NCBI GenBank assembly: GCA_030544215.1
Contig: JARZZO010000004.1
Coordinates: 39,917,980 to 39,981,979, forward strand
Origin: Zantedeschia hybrid cultivar
Lineage: Eukaryota > Streptophyta > Magnoliopsida > Alismatales > Araceae
DNA length: 64,000 nt
Direction: 5' to 3'
Translations under genes and position numbers: made by a program
The notes under the pieces: generated by a model
Database searches by the model: none
Told to the model about the DNA's origin: nothing
What the model saw: only the letters and a program-made list of their open reading frames with translations
In this document: positions 45,681 through 57,953 of the stretch, one piece after another
Layout of the letters: each line of letters opens with the position of its first letter
How positions within the stretch are numbered: the stretch's first letter is position 1

Positions 45681-46792
45681 ATGGCTCCTAGGAAGAGAGT
45701 GCCAGTTATTAGGGAGTAGAGAGATGTTCCTAGTCGGTCTGAGGCTAGAAGGCCGAATATGGAGCGTGTTATGGAGGCTATGATGAACATGATGACTAGA
45801 TATCAGACTCGAGACCCTAGTGAGAGTTCTAGTACTCGGGGAGGGCCTTCAGCTGCTATGGAGAAATTCCTGAAGCTGAAGCTGCCTCATTTTACCGGTC
45901 GTCCCAACGCTGATGAGGCCATTCATTGGCTAAAAGAGTTAGAGAAGACTTTTGATACCATGGACCGTGCAACAGTTGAAAGAACTCCTTTGGCTACCTT
46001 CATGTTGAAGGATGATGCCTATGACTGGTGAACGACTTTGAAAAGCTTGTCTTATACAGATAGGAATCTCAGGGAGATTCTATGGGAGACATTTGTGAAG
46101 GAGTTCTATGCGCAGTACTTCCCTAGGCATGTCCAGAAGGCCAAGGAAAGGGAATTTATAGAGTTGACCCAAGGGAGCATGACAGTGCTCGAGTACCAAA
46201 TGAAATTTGTTTCGCTTGGAAGGTTCGTGCCCTTCATTTCAGGAGACGAAGAGAGTCGGGCCGAGAGGTTCGTGGATGGACTGAGGTCCAACTTGAGAAG
46301 TTTTGTGGCATCCCACTATTTTACGAACTTGGCATTGGCAGTTAAGTGTGCCGCAGCAGTAGAGGCACAGCACAATCAGTTGACTCAGGAGAGGGGATTG
46401 GCTACTCAAGGGCCAGCTTACGGCAAGGAGAAGACAGCAGTAGCAACTCCTTCATCTAGATCAGGATCGTCTTCACTCGGCTCCAGATTCAGGAGGTTCT
46501 TTCGAGGTGGTGGCGCCAGCAACAACAATAGTGGTAGTAGCAGACCTAGGCAAACTCAACAGAGTCAGTCAGTATCTAGTGCCCAGCAAGAGGTAGCTCA
46601 GAGACTCCCAGCAGCTTGTCGTCATTGTGGTGGTACTTATGGTAGGACTCAGCACCCCGCATTCTCTGGGAGGTGTTATACTTGTGGCCAGTAGGGCCAT
46701 TTTGCGAGGTATTGCTCGCAGGGGCATGGTCAGGGGCAGGGACCCGGAGATCAGAAGAAGTCGAGGACCTAGGGGAGAGTTCTCCTTATCAC
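45681..46792 (+). pseudogene. gag: Tekay B gag (decayed), cut by a solo LTR
   Basis: ATG at 45681 (MAPRKRVPVIRE), 157 bases after the LTR. Stops at 45717-45719 (codon 13), 46029-46031 (a Trp codon in A and C), 46692-46694 and later. The gag core HFTGRPNADEAIHWLKELEKTFD and the zinc knuckle CRHCGGTYGRTQH (last Cys lost) and CYTCGQ are visible. The frame runs to the ATCAC duplication (46788-46792), where the solo LTR begins, and resumes at 48080. Confidence 0.85.
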
Positions 46793-48079
46793 TGTGAGTG
46801 CACAAATTAGGATGTGATTATCCATGAAAATTTATGTTGTTTATGTGACAAATAAACCTATTAAAAACTAAGTGAATGTGATGGCCAGAAACTTTTAACT
46901 AAAAAGTTCCAAAAGAAAAGATTGATTGCCTACCTATTTTGGAATTGAGAGATGTTGGAGTCCTTGATTCCCCTCCTTCAACCAGCTGAAGAAAGAGAGC
47001 CCTTTTGATTTTGTTCTTGCTTTGGATGCTTATCGGACTTTGAGGATCATCCAGATTCCTTTTCCTTGTTGATTCTCTCCTCTTGATCTCCTTTTGTACC
47101 TTGCCACAAACAAAGATAAAAGAAAATAATAAGAACTCAAGCAGAGGTAGTATCTATTCTAATGAAGATTCTGATCATGTAACTTAAACAAAGAACTCAC
47201 TTGTTTGATGGTCTTTTAAACTCCTTAAACAAATAGGTTTGAAATTATGTTAGTGAGTGTGTGTTGTAGGGAGTGATGTGATGAAAATATGATGCTAATG
47301 TGATTAAAGTATGATAAAGATGTAGAAATTAATTAAGAACTAAGTTGGATGGCCCCTGGGAAGCCTTGGTCTTAAATGGATCTTGAAAAGACGAAGAATG
47401 GATGTTGCTTGCTTCAAGACTCCTGGAAGTAGAAGCACCTCGATCCTTCAGCGTTTGGACGTCGTCTTCTTCTTAGATCACTCAAAATTAACACTAATCT
47501 TTCAAGAATTATCACTAATCACTAATAACCAAGGGGTTGGGTATTTATAGGCTTAAATTTATGCATCCGCGATTATGATCAGATTAACATGAAGGATTTT
47601 GAAGTTTATCTAACTAACAAACAGATAAACACAGCCTAATTCATCATTATCTGTAATTATCTAAAATACGTCGCCCTTGGGAGACGTCTTTTAGCTTAAT
47701 TAAGATAAGGATAAACATCCGAAAAAAGAGACAAAAACAGTTTAGGAAACCTAAATGGCGTCGTACCTGGCAGACGTCTTTTGGTTCATTAATAAATTAA
47801 TTAAAAATCAGATTAATAATCAAAATAAGAATTAAATCCTAAATGGCGTCTACACAGGTCGACGTCTTTCAGAATCTCTTTTCATATTTGATTAAAAATC
47901 TAAGTTAAAATGAATTTCATTAATAAACTTAAATTATGTATGTCTGACCGATGTCATTTAGACATTTAATCCAGAAAGATTAATAAAAATTAACTAATGA
48001 TTAAATATCAGACCATTTTGAGACATTATTATATGACATGAAATTTACTCAAAATGATGTCAAAATTAGCGTGTCTACA
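46793..48079 (-). mobile_element. Solo Tat LTR inserted in Tekay B gag-pro
   Basis: 1287 bp with a perfect ATCAC duplication (46788-46792 and 48080-48084). On the minus strand it starts TGTAGACACGCTAATTTTGA and ends GTGCACTCACA, so both termini are intact. It carries three clear cassettes and a TATA-like tract at about 47541-47550. No internal sequence remains. Confidence 0.92.
47661..47872. repeat. Three palindromic cassettes in the solo Tat LTR
   Basis: 47661-47694 (CTAAAATACGTC/GACGTCTTTTAG), 47751-47784 (CTAAATGGCGTC/GACGTCTTTTGG) and 47839-47872 (CTAAATGGCGTC/GACGTCTTTCAG). A fourth, near 47930-47961, is damaged by a small deletion. Confidence 0.88.
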
Positions 48080-48529
48080 ATCACCAGGAAGGAGGCTCGT
48101 GCGTCCAACTTGGTGGAAGGTACACTTTTTGTCCTTGGGAACTCCGCGCATGTGTTGATTGATTTGGGTACTTCACATTCCTTTATTTCTGAGCAATTCG
48201 TAGATATTCTTTCTGCACCCATTGATGAGTTATCTGATGGATTGACAGTTGAGGTTCCTTCTGGGGATTTCATGCTGACTTATAAATGTATGAGTGAGGT
48301 TCGCCTGACCATTGAGGGTCATCAGTTACCTGCTCAGTTAGTTGTGCTTGCTATTCATGACTTTGATGTCATTTTGGGCATGGATTGGATGGAGGCTTAC
48401 TATGCCGAGGTGGACTATCACAGGAAGAGGGTGCGCTTCTCCATCCCGGGCATCCCGGCCTTCTACTTCCAAGGTATTAGGCTCTCTTCACGTAGTATTC
48501 TTATTTCTACTTTTAAGGCCCAGAGGTTA
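48080..48529 (+). pseudogene. pro: Tekay B protease region
   Basis: Continues ITRKEARASNLVEGTLFVLGNSAHVLID. The active-site triad is D-L-G (IDLGTSHSF) where Tekay A and C have D-S-G, so it is probably inactive. It is open to KAQRL, where Tekay C inserts; GGTTA at 48525-48529 is the left target copy and the same reading (LVGGCEAFLAL) resumes at 57954. Confidence 0.85.
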
Positions 48530-50866
48530 TGTAACGACCCGCCACCCTATAATCGGGGATCCGATTACTAAATGGGTACCGAATCATTAATTTGGGACCA
48601 AACCAGGATCTAGTAAGTCTGGGAAATAAATAATAAACTAAGCTAAACATTCACATCGCATTGAATTGAAATAAAAGTGCAGGAATTAAAATTATTACAA
48701 TGCGACTCGATACAGCAAATAATTACATTCTCCAACAGAAGGAAATAATTAAACATACAGGCCAAAGATAAATAACAACTACATCGGGGCATACCCCGGA
48801 ACAACCGCTGAAGGCACACCACACCCGGCCGCACACGCCGCTCTAAGTCTGCTGGGAGTCCTCACCTGAAAACCGCAGGGGTGAGTCTCAAGACAAGACT
48901 CAGTAGGGATCCTTCGATCCCCACTGCCCACGCACACACCCACAAGTGTAAAGTACAGCTAACAGTAAGGTAACAAGTGTAGTGGCAGGTACGATATCTA
49001 ATTCTCTACGTGAGAACACATGCAGTCGAAATATAATAATCATGCACTATCTAAGCCAACCGTTAGAAAACCCACAACTGCCGTCTCGATAGAACTCGCC
49101 GACCGTACAAACAACGGTGAGAAAAACCTCGACCCGTTGAGACCAAGGAGCAGCCCCTCGGATAGCACGCTCGCTACTCCGGCCCAACTGGCTCAGGTGA
49201 CTACCCCTTCCCTCAGCATGAGTGACTCTCCGAATGTACCACTCCGACACCGGTACTAGCTGACCCCGGGGTTCACCAGGTGACCCTCTCTCACTAGGCG
49301 TCACCCCGCCCACGCCCCCACCGGCGCTGTGCTCACGCCCCCACCAGCACAGGGTGATAAAGTGCTACAATGTCACTCCAGGTCCACAGTAACTGAAAAA
49401 CCCAACACCGTGCGGTCCGGTCACGTGAAAAGTCCGCGATCGCATAACACACATAGAACCATCCGATCATGAGGAATCCATCTCTATGGGGTGCACTAAA
49501 ACATGTGCTAACCATCTTTCTAGTAGTATGAACACATTTTACTGGCATGCATTAGTGAGATTATGTCTTGAATCGCGTCGACCGAGGTCGACGCCATTCA
49601 AGCCCCATGTACAGGTTCACATAAATCAATTTCCAGAATCTGGCCTTAAAAGGCGTCGACACCCGTGGTCGCCTTTTAAAAGGCGTCGACATCCCCAGAC
49701 GCCATTCAACGCAGAAACCCAGAATTCCAAGACCTTTACTCAGGGGATTTTCTGCCTTAAAAGGCGTCGTGGGTGCCTGACGCCATTCAAAAATGCGTCG
49801 TTCACCCATGACGTCTTTTAAGCTCTAAATTCCCGACCTGGCAGACTGTCTGTCAGCTGATTCCTGTCTAAAAGGCATCGTGATGGCCCGACGCCCTTCG
49901 AAAAGGCGTCGTCCGTGTACGACGTCTTTCAAGCCCAGGAACCAGGATCGCCCTAAGCCCGAGGGCTCCCTTTCCAACCCCAAACAAACCCAAAACGGAG
50001 GGAAGAAGAGAAACAATACTATCCATAAGCAATACATTCGTGGAAATCCCCCTTATCATCAAATGAACTCCTAAACATGCTCATTCTAACGCCCAAATCA
50101 AAGATCTACCACATGCATAAACAAGGAAAAACATGATTTTAAGCACGATATTATGGGGAACGTCACCCTACCGGACACTCGAACGCCTCCGAGCTTCAAG
50201 CCGTCCGCCTGTCTCGCCCCACGCCGCCGCCGGTACCGCCGAGGTCGTCCTAGCCCCACCGTGACGTCGGCCGCCGTCCGGAGAGCAGAACGCCGCAGTG
50301 GAAGTGGAGGTGGTAGGGGTAGGAGCTAGGTAGAGGATGGAGTGGAGGGAGAGGCGAAATGGTGTGAGGAAAAGAGGGAGGAGGAGGGGGGTCGCCGCCG
50401 GTCGCCGGAGGAGAAGGAAAGAAGGAGAGAGTAGGAGAAAATGAGGGAAAGAAGGAGGGCTCGCGGGGTTAGCCAGAAACTGGCTAAAACGCGTCGACAT
50501 GCACGGACGCCTATCAGGTGACATGACAGCCGCTCTGACAAGATTCTGAAACGCGTCGACCTACACAGACGCCATTCAGACAACTTGTCAGGGCCGTACT
50601 CTGACACACCTAGAGTCGCAGTCTGAAACGCGTCGACCCACACGGACGTCGTTCAGACGACCTGACAGGGCCGTACTCTCGCGGCCCAAGGTCAGTCCAC
50701 GTGGCACCCACGTGGCAGAACCTGAAACGCGTCTGCCACAGTGGACGCCGTTTAAAACGCGTCTCGAGGTCCTGACGCGATTCGAATCAGAACCTCCGCC
50801 CCTCACAAGGGCTAGAACAACGGGGGTCCGACCCGAAAACCGGATCCGAAAGTCTCAATCCTTACA
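48530..50866 (-). mobile_element. 3' LTR of Tekay C
   Basis: 2337 bp, adjoining the polypurine tract on its right. Twelve cassettes lie at 49568-50785 and the stem-loop run at 49236-49352, at offsets matching Tekay A. The reading frames inside are the same composition artefacts as in the other LTRs. Confidence 0.9.
49568..50785. repeat. Twelve palindromic cassettes in the Tekay C 3' LTR
   Basis: Same twelve as in Tekay A, in the same two groups (about 49568-49932 and 50483-50785). Examples: TTGAATCGCGTC/GACGCCATTCAA at 49568, TTAAAACGCGTC/GACGCGATTCGA at the right end. The 5' LTR holds the same set at 56655-57872. Confidence 0.88.
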
Positions 50867-50884
50867 TTCTCCCCCCCTTAAAAG
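50867..50884 (-). promoter_or_regulatory. Polypurine tract of Tekay C
   Basis: CTTTTAAGGGGGGGAGAA on the element strand, next to the 3' LTR; identical to Tekay A. Confidence 0.85.
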
Positions 50885-50955
50885 AAATTTCGCCCTCGAA
50901 ATTGATTGCTAGGAATATCAAGGTCACAACGGGGGGTACAAGTTCACGGGGATAC

Positions 50956-53900
50956 TTACGAAAAGAGGTAAGGAAATTGCTCCCGCATCTCATCCTCTCG
51001 CTCCCAGGTCGCCTCACCTCCGGAGCGGTACTGCCAAAACACCTTGACCAACGGTACGACCTTGTTCCGCAAGACCTGATCTCTGCGATCCTCAATACGA
51101 ACCGGATACTCTGGGAATGACAAATCCTCAGCGACCTCCAACTCTGAAAAATCCAACACATGGGACGGATCCTGAACGTACTTCCTCAGCAAGGACACAT
51201 GGAACACATCGTGCACTCCTGCAAGACTGGGCGGCAAGGCCAGCTGATACGCGCTTTCCCCAATTCGAGCAAGAATGGGAAAAGGTCCACTATATCGCGG
51301 ACTCAGCTTGCCTCGCTTCCCGAATCTCATCACACCCTTGGAGGGTGAGACTCGGAGAAACACGTGGTCCCCAACCTCAAATTCAAGTGGTCTCCGTCGG
51401 ATGTCAGCATAACTCTTCTGTCTGTTCTGAGCTGCGGTCAACCTCTGCCGAACTGTCCTGGCAATCTCAGCACACTGCTGCACTAACTCAGGTCCTGCTA
51501 TCTGCCTCTCACCGATCTCGGACCAACACACCGGAGATCGACACGGCCGCCCATACAAAGCCTCATAAGGCGCCATGCCGATGCTAGAATGATAGCTGTT
51601 GTTGTAGGCAAACTCCACGGTGGACAAGTGTTGTTCCCACGAACCTCCCCAGTCTAGGCAACACGCCCTGAGCATATCCTCCAAGGTCTGAATAGTCCTC
51701 TCCGACTGCCCGTCAGTCTCTGGATGGTAGGCCGAGCTGAGAGCCAACTGAGTGCCCAACGCCTGCTGAAAGCTCTTCCATAATCTGGAAGTAAACCTCG
51801 GATCTCGATCCGATACAATGGACAAGGGTACCCCGTGCAGAGAGATAATCCGGTCCACAAACAACTTAGCCAGCTTGCCGACCGACCAGTCCTTCCTAAT
51901 GGCTAGGAAGTGTGCCGACTTGGTCAGCCGATCAACGATGACCCAAATAGCGTCTCTCCTGCTAGGGGATGCAGGCAATCCCATCACAAAGTCCATCGTC
52001 ACATGCTCCCATTTCCACTCAGGAATCGGCAAGGGTTGCAGCAACCCTCCTGGTCTCTGATGCTCGGCTTTAACCTGCTGGCATGTCATACATCTAGCCA
52101 CATACTCAGCCACATCTCTTTTCATACCGGGCCACCAGAAGTGCCTCCTCAAACAGTGATACATCTTTGTTGTCCAAGGATGCACTGCATACCTCGAACG
52201 GTGCGCCTCATCAAGAACACATCTGCGCACGTCTTCCTCAATCGGGACATAGAGTCTGCCTCTGAATCTGACGGTACCATCATCCCACAACTCAACCTCA
52301 AGCCTCTGGAGAATCTGCGGTAACTCAGCATCTGCCCTCTGAGCCTCAATCACAGCATGGTACACAGCCGGTCTCACAGTCAGGCTGACAAGCATTGCTC
52401 TATCCTCTTCACGTGGAACCCTAAAGGAGGATTCCACCACCTGCTCGAACAATTTTCACTCCCGAATCATGAGGTATGACATGACCGTCTTCCGACTCAA
52501 AGCGTCTGCCACTACATTCGCCTTGCCTGGATGATAAGAAAGGTCAAAGTCATAATCCTTAATAAACTCCATCCACCTCCGCTGCCTCAGATTCAGGTCT
52601 CTCTGAGTGAACACATATTTCAAGCTCTTGTGATCTGTAAAAACCTGAAACTTCTCTCCATATAAATAATGCCTCCAGATCTTCAGTGCAAATACCACAG
52701 CTGCAAGCTCCAAATCATGAGTAGGATAGTTCTCTTCATGCCTCTTCAGCTGCCGAGAAGCATAAGCAACTACCCTGCCATGCTGCATAAGGACTGCTCC
52801 CAAACCTCGACGAGACGCATCTGAGTAAACCACAAATCCACCTGACCCAGATGGAAGCACCAGTACTGGGGCTGACGTGAGACGAGTTTTTAGCTCAATA
52901 AAACTCTGCTCACAATCCTCAGTCCACACAAAACGAACTCCCTTTCGAGTCAACCTCGACAAGGGGGCCGCTATCGAAGAAAATCCCTGAACAAACCGCC
53001 TGTAATATCCGGCAAGCCCCAGAAAGCTCCTGATCTCAGTCACTGAAGTCGGCCTGCTCCAGTCCATCACTGCCTCTATCTTAGCTGGATCCACTGCGAT
53101 GCCTTCGCCAGAAATAACGTGCCCAAGGAAGTGCACCTCGTTCAGCCAAAATTCACATTTGCTGAACTTGGCATAAAGTTGGTGCTCTCTCAGAACCTGC
53201 AACACTGCCCGAAGATGAGCAGCGTGATCTTCCTCAGAAGAAGAATAGATCAGAATGTCATCAACAAACACAACCACAAACTGGTCCAGGTAGGTCCTAA
53301 AGACTCGGTTCATCAGATCCATAAAGGCCGCCGGAGCATTGGTTAAGCCAAAGGGCATAACCAAAAACTCATAATGCCCATACCGAGTCCTGAAAGCCGT
53401 CTTACTAACATCCACATCCCTGATTCTCATCTGATAATACCCAGATCTCAGATCGATCTTGGAAAACACCCTCGCTGTCTGCAACTGATCCATCAAATCG
53501 TCGATCCTAGGAAGCGGGTACTTATTCTTTATTGTCACTTGGTTCAGCTGCCTATAATCGATGCACAATCTCAAGGAACCATCCTTCTTCCTGACAAATA
53601 GAACTGGAGCACCCCACGGAGATGTACTGGGACGAATGAAACCCTTATCCAGCAACTCCTGCAACTGCTCCTTCAACTCAGCGAGTTCGGCTGGCGCCAT
53701 CCGATACGGGGCCTTAGACGAGGGCGCCGTACCTGGTGCAAGCTCGATGGTAAATTCAACCTCTCGCTGAGGAGGAAGGCCAGGCAGCTCCTCAGGAAAA
53801 ACATCTACGAAATCACAAACAACATGTACCTCCCAAGGACTGGGACTAGCACGGACATCAGAAACAACGACAGAGGCTAAGAAAGCCTCGCAGCCACCAG

Positions 53901-55461
53901 CAAGCAACCTCCGTGCCTTAAAGGTAGAAATGAGAATACCTCGAGGAGAAAGCCTAATACCTTGGAAGAAGAAGGTCGGGATGTCCGGAATAGAGAAGCG
54001 CTCCCTCTTCCTGTGGCAGTCCACCTCCGCATAAAAGGCTTCCAACCAATCCATACCCAGGATGATATCGAAATCACGAATAGCAAGTACGACCAACTGG
54101 GCAGGTAGTACATGACCCTCAATGGTCAAGGGAACATCCCTCAAACAATTATAAGATATCATGAAGTCTCCAGAAGGAACCTCAACCATCAAACCATCAG
54201 ACAACTCATCAACGGGTGCAGAAAGAATATCTAGGAACTGCTCGGAAATAAAAGAATGTGAAGCACCCGAATCGATCAACACATGCGCAGAGTTCCCAAG
54301 GACAAAGAGTGTACCTTCCACCAAGTTGGATGCGCGAGCCTCCCTCCTGGTGATAGCTGGAACTCTCCCCTGAGTCCTCGGCTTCTTCTGATCGCCATGA
54401 CCCTGCCCCTGACTATGCCCCTGCGGGCACTGCCTCGCCAGATGGCCCTGTTGGCCGCAAGTAAAACACCGCCTGGGAAGAGTGGGACACTGAGTCCCGC
54501 CATGAGCACCACCACATTGCTGACAAACAGCCGGAAGCCTCTGAGCTGGCTCCTGCTGTGCACTGGATGCAGACTGACTCTGCTGCCCCTGTCTAGGCCT
54601 GCTGCTGCCGCTGCTGCCACTACTGCTGCCACCACCCCTGAAGAATCTCCTGAATCGGGAGCCGAGAGAAGACGATCCCGAACCGACTGAAGGAGCCGGT
54701 GCCGCTGCCTTACCCCTGCCTCGCGCTGGCCCCAGAACAGTCTGTCCTCTCTCCCGGGCCGACTGGATCTGCTGAGCCTCTACAGCTGCTGCACGCCTAA
54801 CAGCTGACGCAAAATCTGTACAACAATGGGACGCCACGAAGTTCCTCAAACTGAGCCTAAGCCCATCCACAAACCTCTCCGTGCGACGCACCTCGTCCCC
54901 AGATATGAAAGGCACGAACCGTCCCAGCGAAACAAACTTCGCCTCGTACTCAAGTACCGTCATACTCCCCTGCGTCAGATCCATAAACTCCCTCTCCTTA
55001 GCTCGCTGGACATGTCTAGGGAAATATTGTGCATTGAACCCCTTGACAAAGGTCTCCCAAGAAATTTCCCTAAGACTCCTGTCCCCATAAGACAAACTCT
55101 TCAGTGTGGTCCACCAGTCATAGGCGCTATCCTTCAGCATGAAGGTAGCCAGTGGGGTCCTCTCTACTGCTGCACAATCCATAGTATCAAAAGTCTTCTC
55201 AATCTCTCTAAGCCAATGAATGGCCTCGTCAGGGTCGGGACGACCGGTGAAGTGAGGTGGCCTCAGCTTCAAGAACCTCTCAAGTGTAGCTGTGGTCCCT
55301 CCCCGAGTACTAGAACCCTCACTAGGATCTCGAGTCTGATATCGAGCCATAGTATCCATCATGGCCTCCATAAACTGCTCAACACTCGGCCTCCCTGCCT
55401 CAGACCCACTAGGGGCATCTCCCCGCTCTCGAGTAACTGGCATCCTCTTCCTGGGAGCCAT
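50956..55461 (-). pseudogene. gag-pol: Tekay C gag-pol polyprotein with chromodomain, one in-frame stop
   Basis: ATG at 55461 to TAA at 50956-50958, 1502 codons in one frame with a single interruption, TGA at 52456-52458 (codon 1002), where Tekay A has a Trp codon. Upstream part (1001 residues): gag core about 60-215, zinc knuckles 313-345, protease LIDSGASHS near 395, RT about 590-770 with FVDDILIYS, RNase H with VVYSDAS, FTDHKSL and ADALSR. Downstream part (498 residues): integrase HHCC (about 84-124), D154, D215, E251, GPF near 390, and the chromodomain at about 445-498. All integrase and RT acidic residues look intact. Gly-to-Trp in HPWTTK is a further unusual change near the HHCC motif. 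Occasional readthrough of the stop is conceivable but unproven. Confidence 0.92.
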
Positions 55462-55602
55462 CTACTCGCCTACAATTACAAAATCAAAAGTTCTAATTAG
55501 AGTCCTAAAACCTATGCTATCGCCGTGCCTGTACGGGATAATGTATTTATTTGTCGAATTACAACATTTAACCTAGTTATTTATTTATTTGCCAGACCGT
55601 AT

Positions 55603-55614
55603 GCTCTGATACCA
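55603..55614 (-). promoter_or_regulatory. Primer binding site of Tekay C
   Basis: TGGTATCAGAGC on the element strand, two bases after the 5' LTR; initiator-Met tRNA complement. Confidence 0.9.
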
Positions 55615-55616
55615 AC

Positions 55617-57953
55617 TGTAACGACCCGCCACCCTATAATCGGGGATCCTATTACTAAATGGGTACCGAATCATTAATTTGGGACCAAACCAGGATCTAG
55701 TAAGTCTGGGAAATAAATAATAAACTAAGCTAAACATTCACATCGCATTGAATTGAAATAAAAGTGCAGGAATTAAAATTATTACAATGCGACTCGATAC
55801 AGCAAATAATTACATTCTCCAACAGAAGGAAATAATTAAACATACAGGCCAAAGATAAATAACAACTACATCGGGGCATACTCCGGAACAACCGCTGAAG
55901 GCACACCACACCCGGCCGCACACGCCGCTCTAAGTCTGCTGGGAGTCCTCACCTGAAAACCGCAGGGGTGAGTCTCAAGACAAGACTCAGTAGGGATCCT
56001 TCGATCCCCACTGCCCACGCACACACCCACAAGTGTAAAGTACAGCTAACAGTAAGGTAACAAGTGTAGTGGCAGGTACGATATCTAATTCTCTACGTGA
56101 GAACACATGCAGTCGAAATATAATAATCATGCACAATCTAAGCCAACCGTTAGAAAACCCACAACTGCCGTCTCGATAGAACTCGCCGACCGTACAAACA
56201 ACAGTGAGAAAAACCTCGACCCGCTGAGACCAAGGAGCAGCCCCTCGGATAGCACGCTCGCTACTCCGGCCCAACTGGCTCAGGTGACTACCCCTTCCCT
56301 CAGCATGAGTGACTCTCCGAATGTACCACTCCGACACCGGTACTAGCTGACCCCGGGGTTCACCAGGTGACCCTCTCTCACTAGGCGTCACCCCGCCCAC
56401 GCCCCCACCGGCGCTGTGCTCACGCCCCCACCAGCACAGGGTGATAAAGTGCTACAATGTCACTCCAGGTCCACAGTAACTGAAAAACCCAACACCGTGC
56501 GGTCCGGTCACGTGAAAAGTCCGCGATCGCATAACACACATAGAACCATCCGATCATGAGGAATCCATCTCTATCGGGTGCAATAAAACATGTGCTAACC
56601 ATCTTTCTAGCAGTATGAACACATTTTACTGGCATGCATTAGTGAGATTCTGTCTTGAATCGCGTCGACCGAGGTCGACGCCATTCAAGCTCCATGTACA
56701 GGTTCACATAAATCAATTTCCAGAATCTGGCCTTAAAAGGCGTCGACACCCGTGGTCGCCTTTTAAAAGGCGTCGACATCCCCAGACGCCATTCAACGCA
56801 GAAACCCGGAATTCCAAGACCTTTACTCAGGGGATTTTCTGCCTTAAAAGGCGTCGTGGGTGCCTGACGCCATTCAAAAATGCGTCGTTAACCCATGACG
56901 TCTTTTAAGCTCTGAATTCCCGACCTGGCAGACTGTCTGTCAGGTGATTCCTGTCTAAAAGGCGTCGTGATGGCCCGACGCCCTTCGAAAAGGCGTCGTC
57001 CGTGTACGACGTCTTTCAAGCCCAGGAACCAGGATCGCCCTAAGCCCGAGGGCTCCCTTTCCAACCCCAAACAAACCCAAAACGGAGGGAAGAAGAGAAA
57101 CAATACTATCCATAAGCAATACATTCGTGGAAATCCCCCTTATCATCAAATGAACTCCTAAACATGCTCATTCTAACCCCCAAATCAAAGATCTACCACA
57201 TGCATAAACGAGGAAAAACATGATTTTAAGCACGATATTATGGGGAACGTCACCCTACCGGACACTCGAACGCCTCTGAGCTTCAAGCCGTCCTCCTGTC
57301 TCGCCCCACGCCGCCGCCGGTACCGCCGAGGTCGTCCTAGCCCCACCGTGACGTCGGCCGCCGTCCGGAGAGCAGAACGCCGCAGTGGAAGTGGAGGTGG
57401 TAGGGGTAGGAGCCAGGTAGAGGATGGAGTGGAGGGAGAGGCGAAATGGTGTGAGGAAAAGAGGGAGGAGGAGGGGGGTCGCCGCCGGTCGCCGGAGGAG
57501 AAGGAAAGAAGGAGAGAGTAGGAGAAAATGAGAGAAAGAAGGAGGGCTCGCGGGGTTAGCCAGAAACTGGCTAAAACGCGTCGACATGCACGGACGCCTA
57601 TCAGGTGACATGACAGCCGCTCTGACAAGATTCTGAAACGCGTCGACCTACACAGACGCCATTCAGACAACTTGTCAGGGCCGTACTCTGACACACCCAG
57701 AGTCGCAGTCTGAAACGCGTCGACCCACACGGACGTCGTTCAGACGACCTGACAGGGCCGTACTCTCGCGGCCCAAGGTCAGTCCACGTGGCACCCACGT
57801 GGCAGAACCTGAAACGCGTCTGCCACGGTGGACGCCGTTTAAAACGCGTCTCGAGGTCCTGACGCGATTCGACTCAGAACCTCCGCCCCTCACAAGGGCT
57901 AGAACAACGGGGGTCCGACCCGAAAACCGGATCCGAAAGTCTCAATCCTTACA
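55617..57953 (-). mobile_element. 5' LTR of Tekay C
   Basis: 2337 bp, offset 7087 from the 3' LTR without net indels. Cassettes at 56655-57872 and stem-loops at 56323-56439. Confidence 0.92.

Larger units (their letters stand above)
48530..57953 (-). mobile_element. Tekay C: young chromovirus element inside Tekay B
   Basis: 9424 bp with 2337-bp LTRs on both sides and a perfect GGTTA duplication (48525-48529 and 57954-57958). I counted about 24 LTR differences by eye, near 1 percent, as in Tekay A. Same family as A. The polyprotein has one in-frame stop. It sits in opposite orientation to its host element at the protease-RT boundary. Confidence 0.93.
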
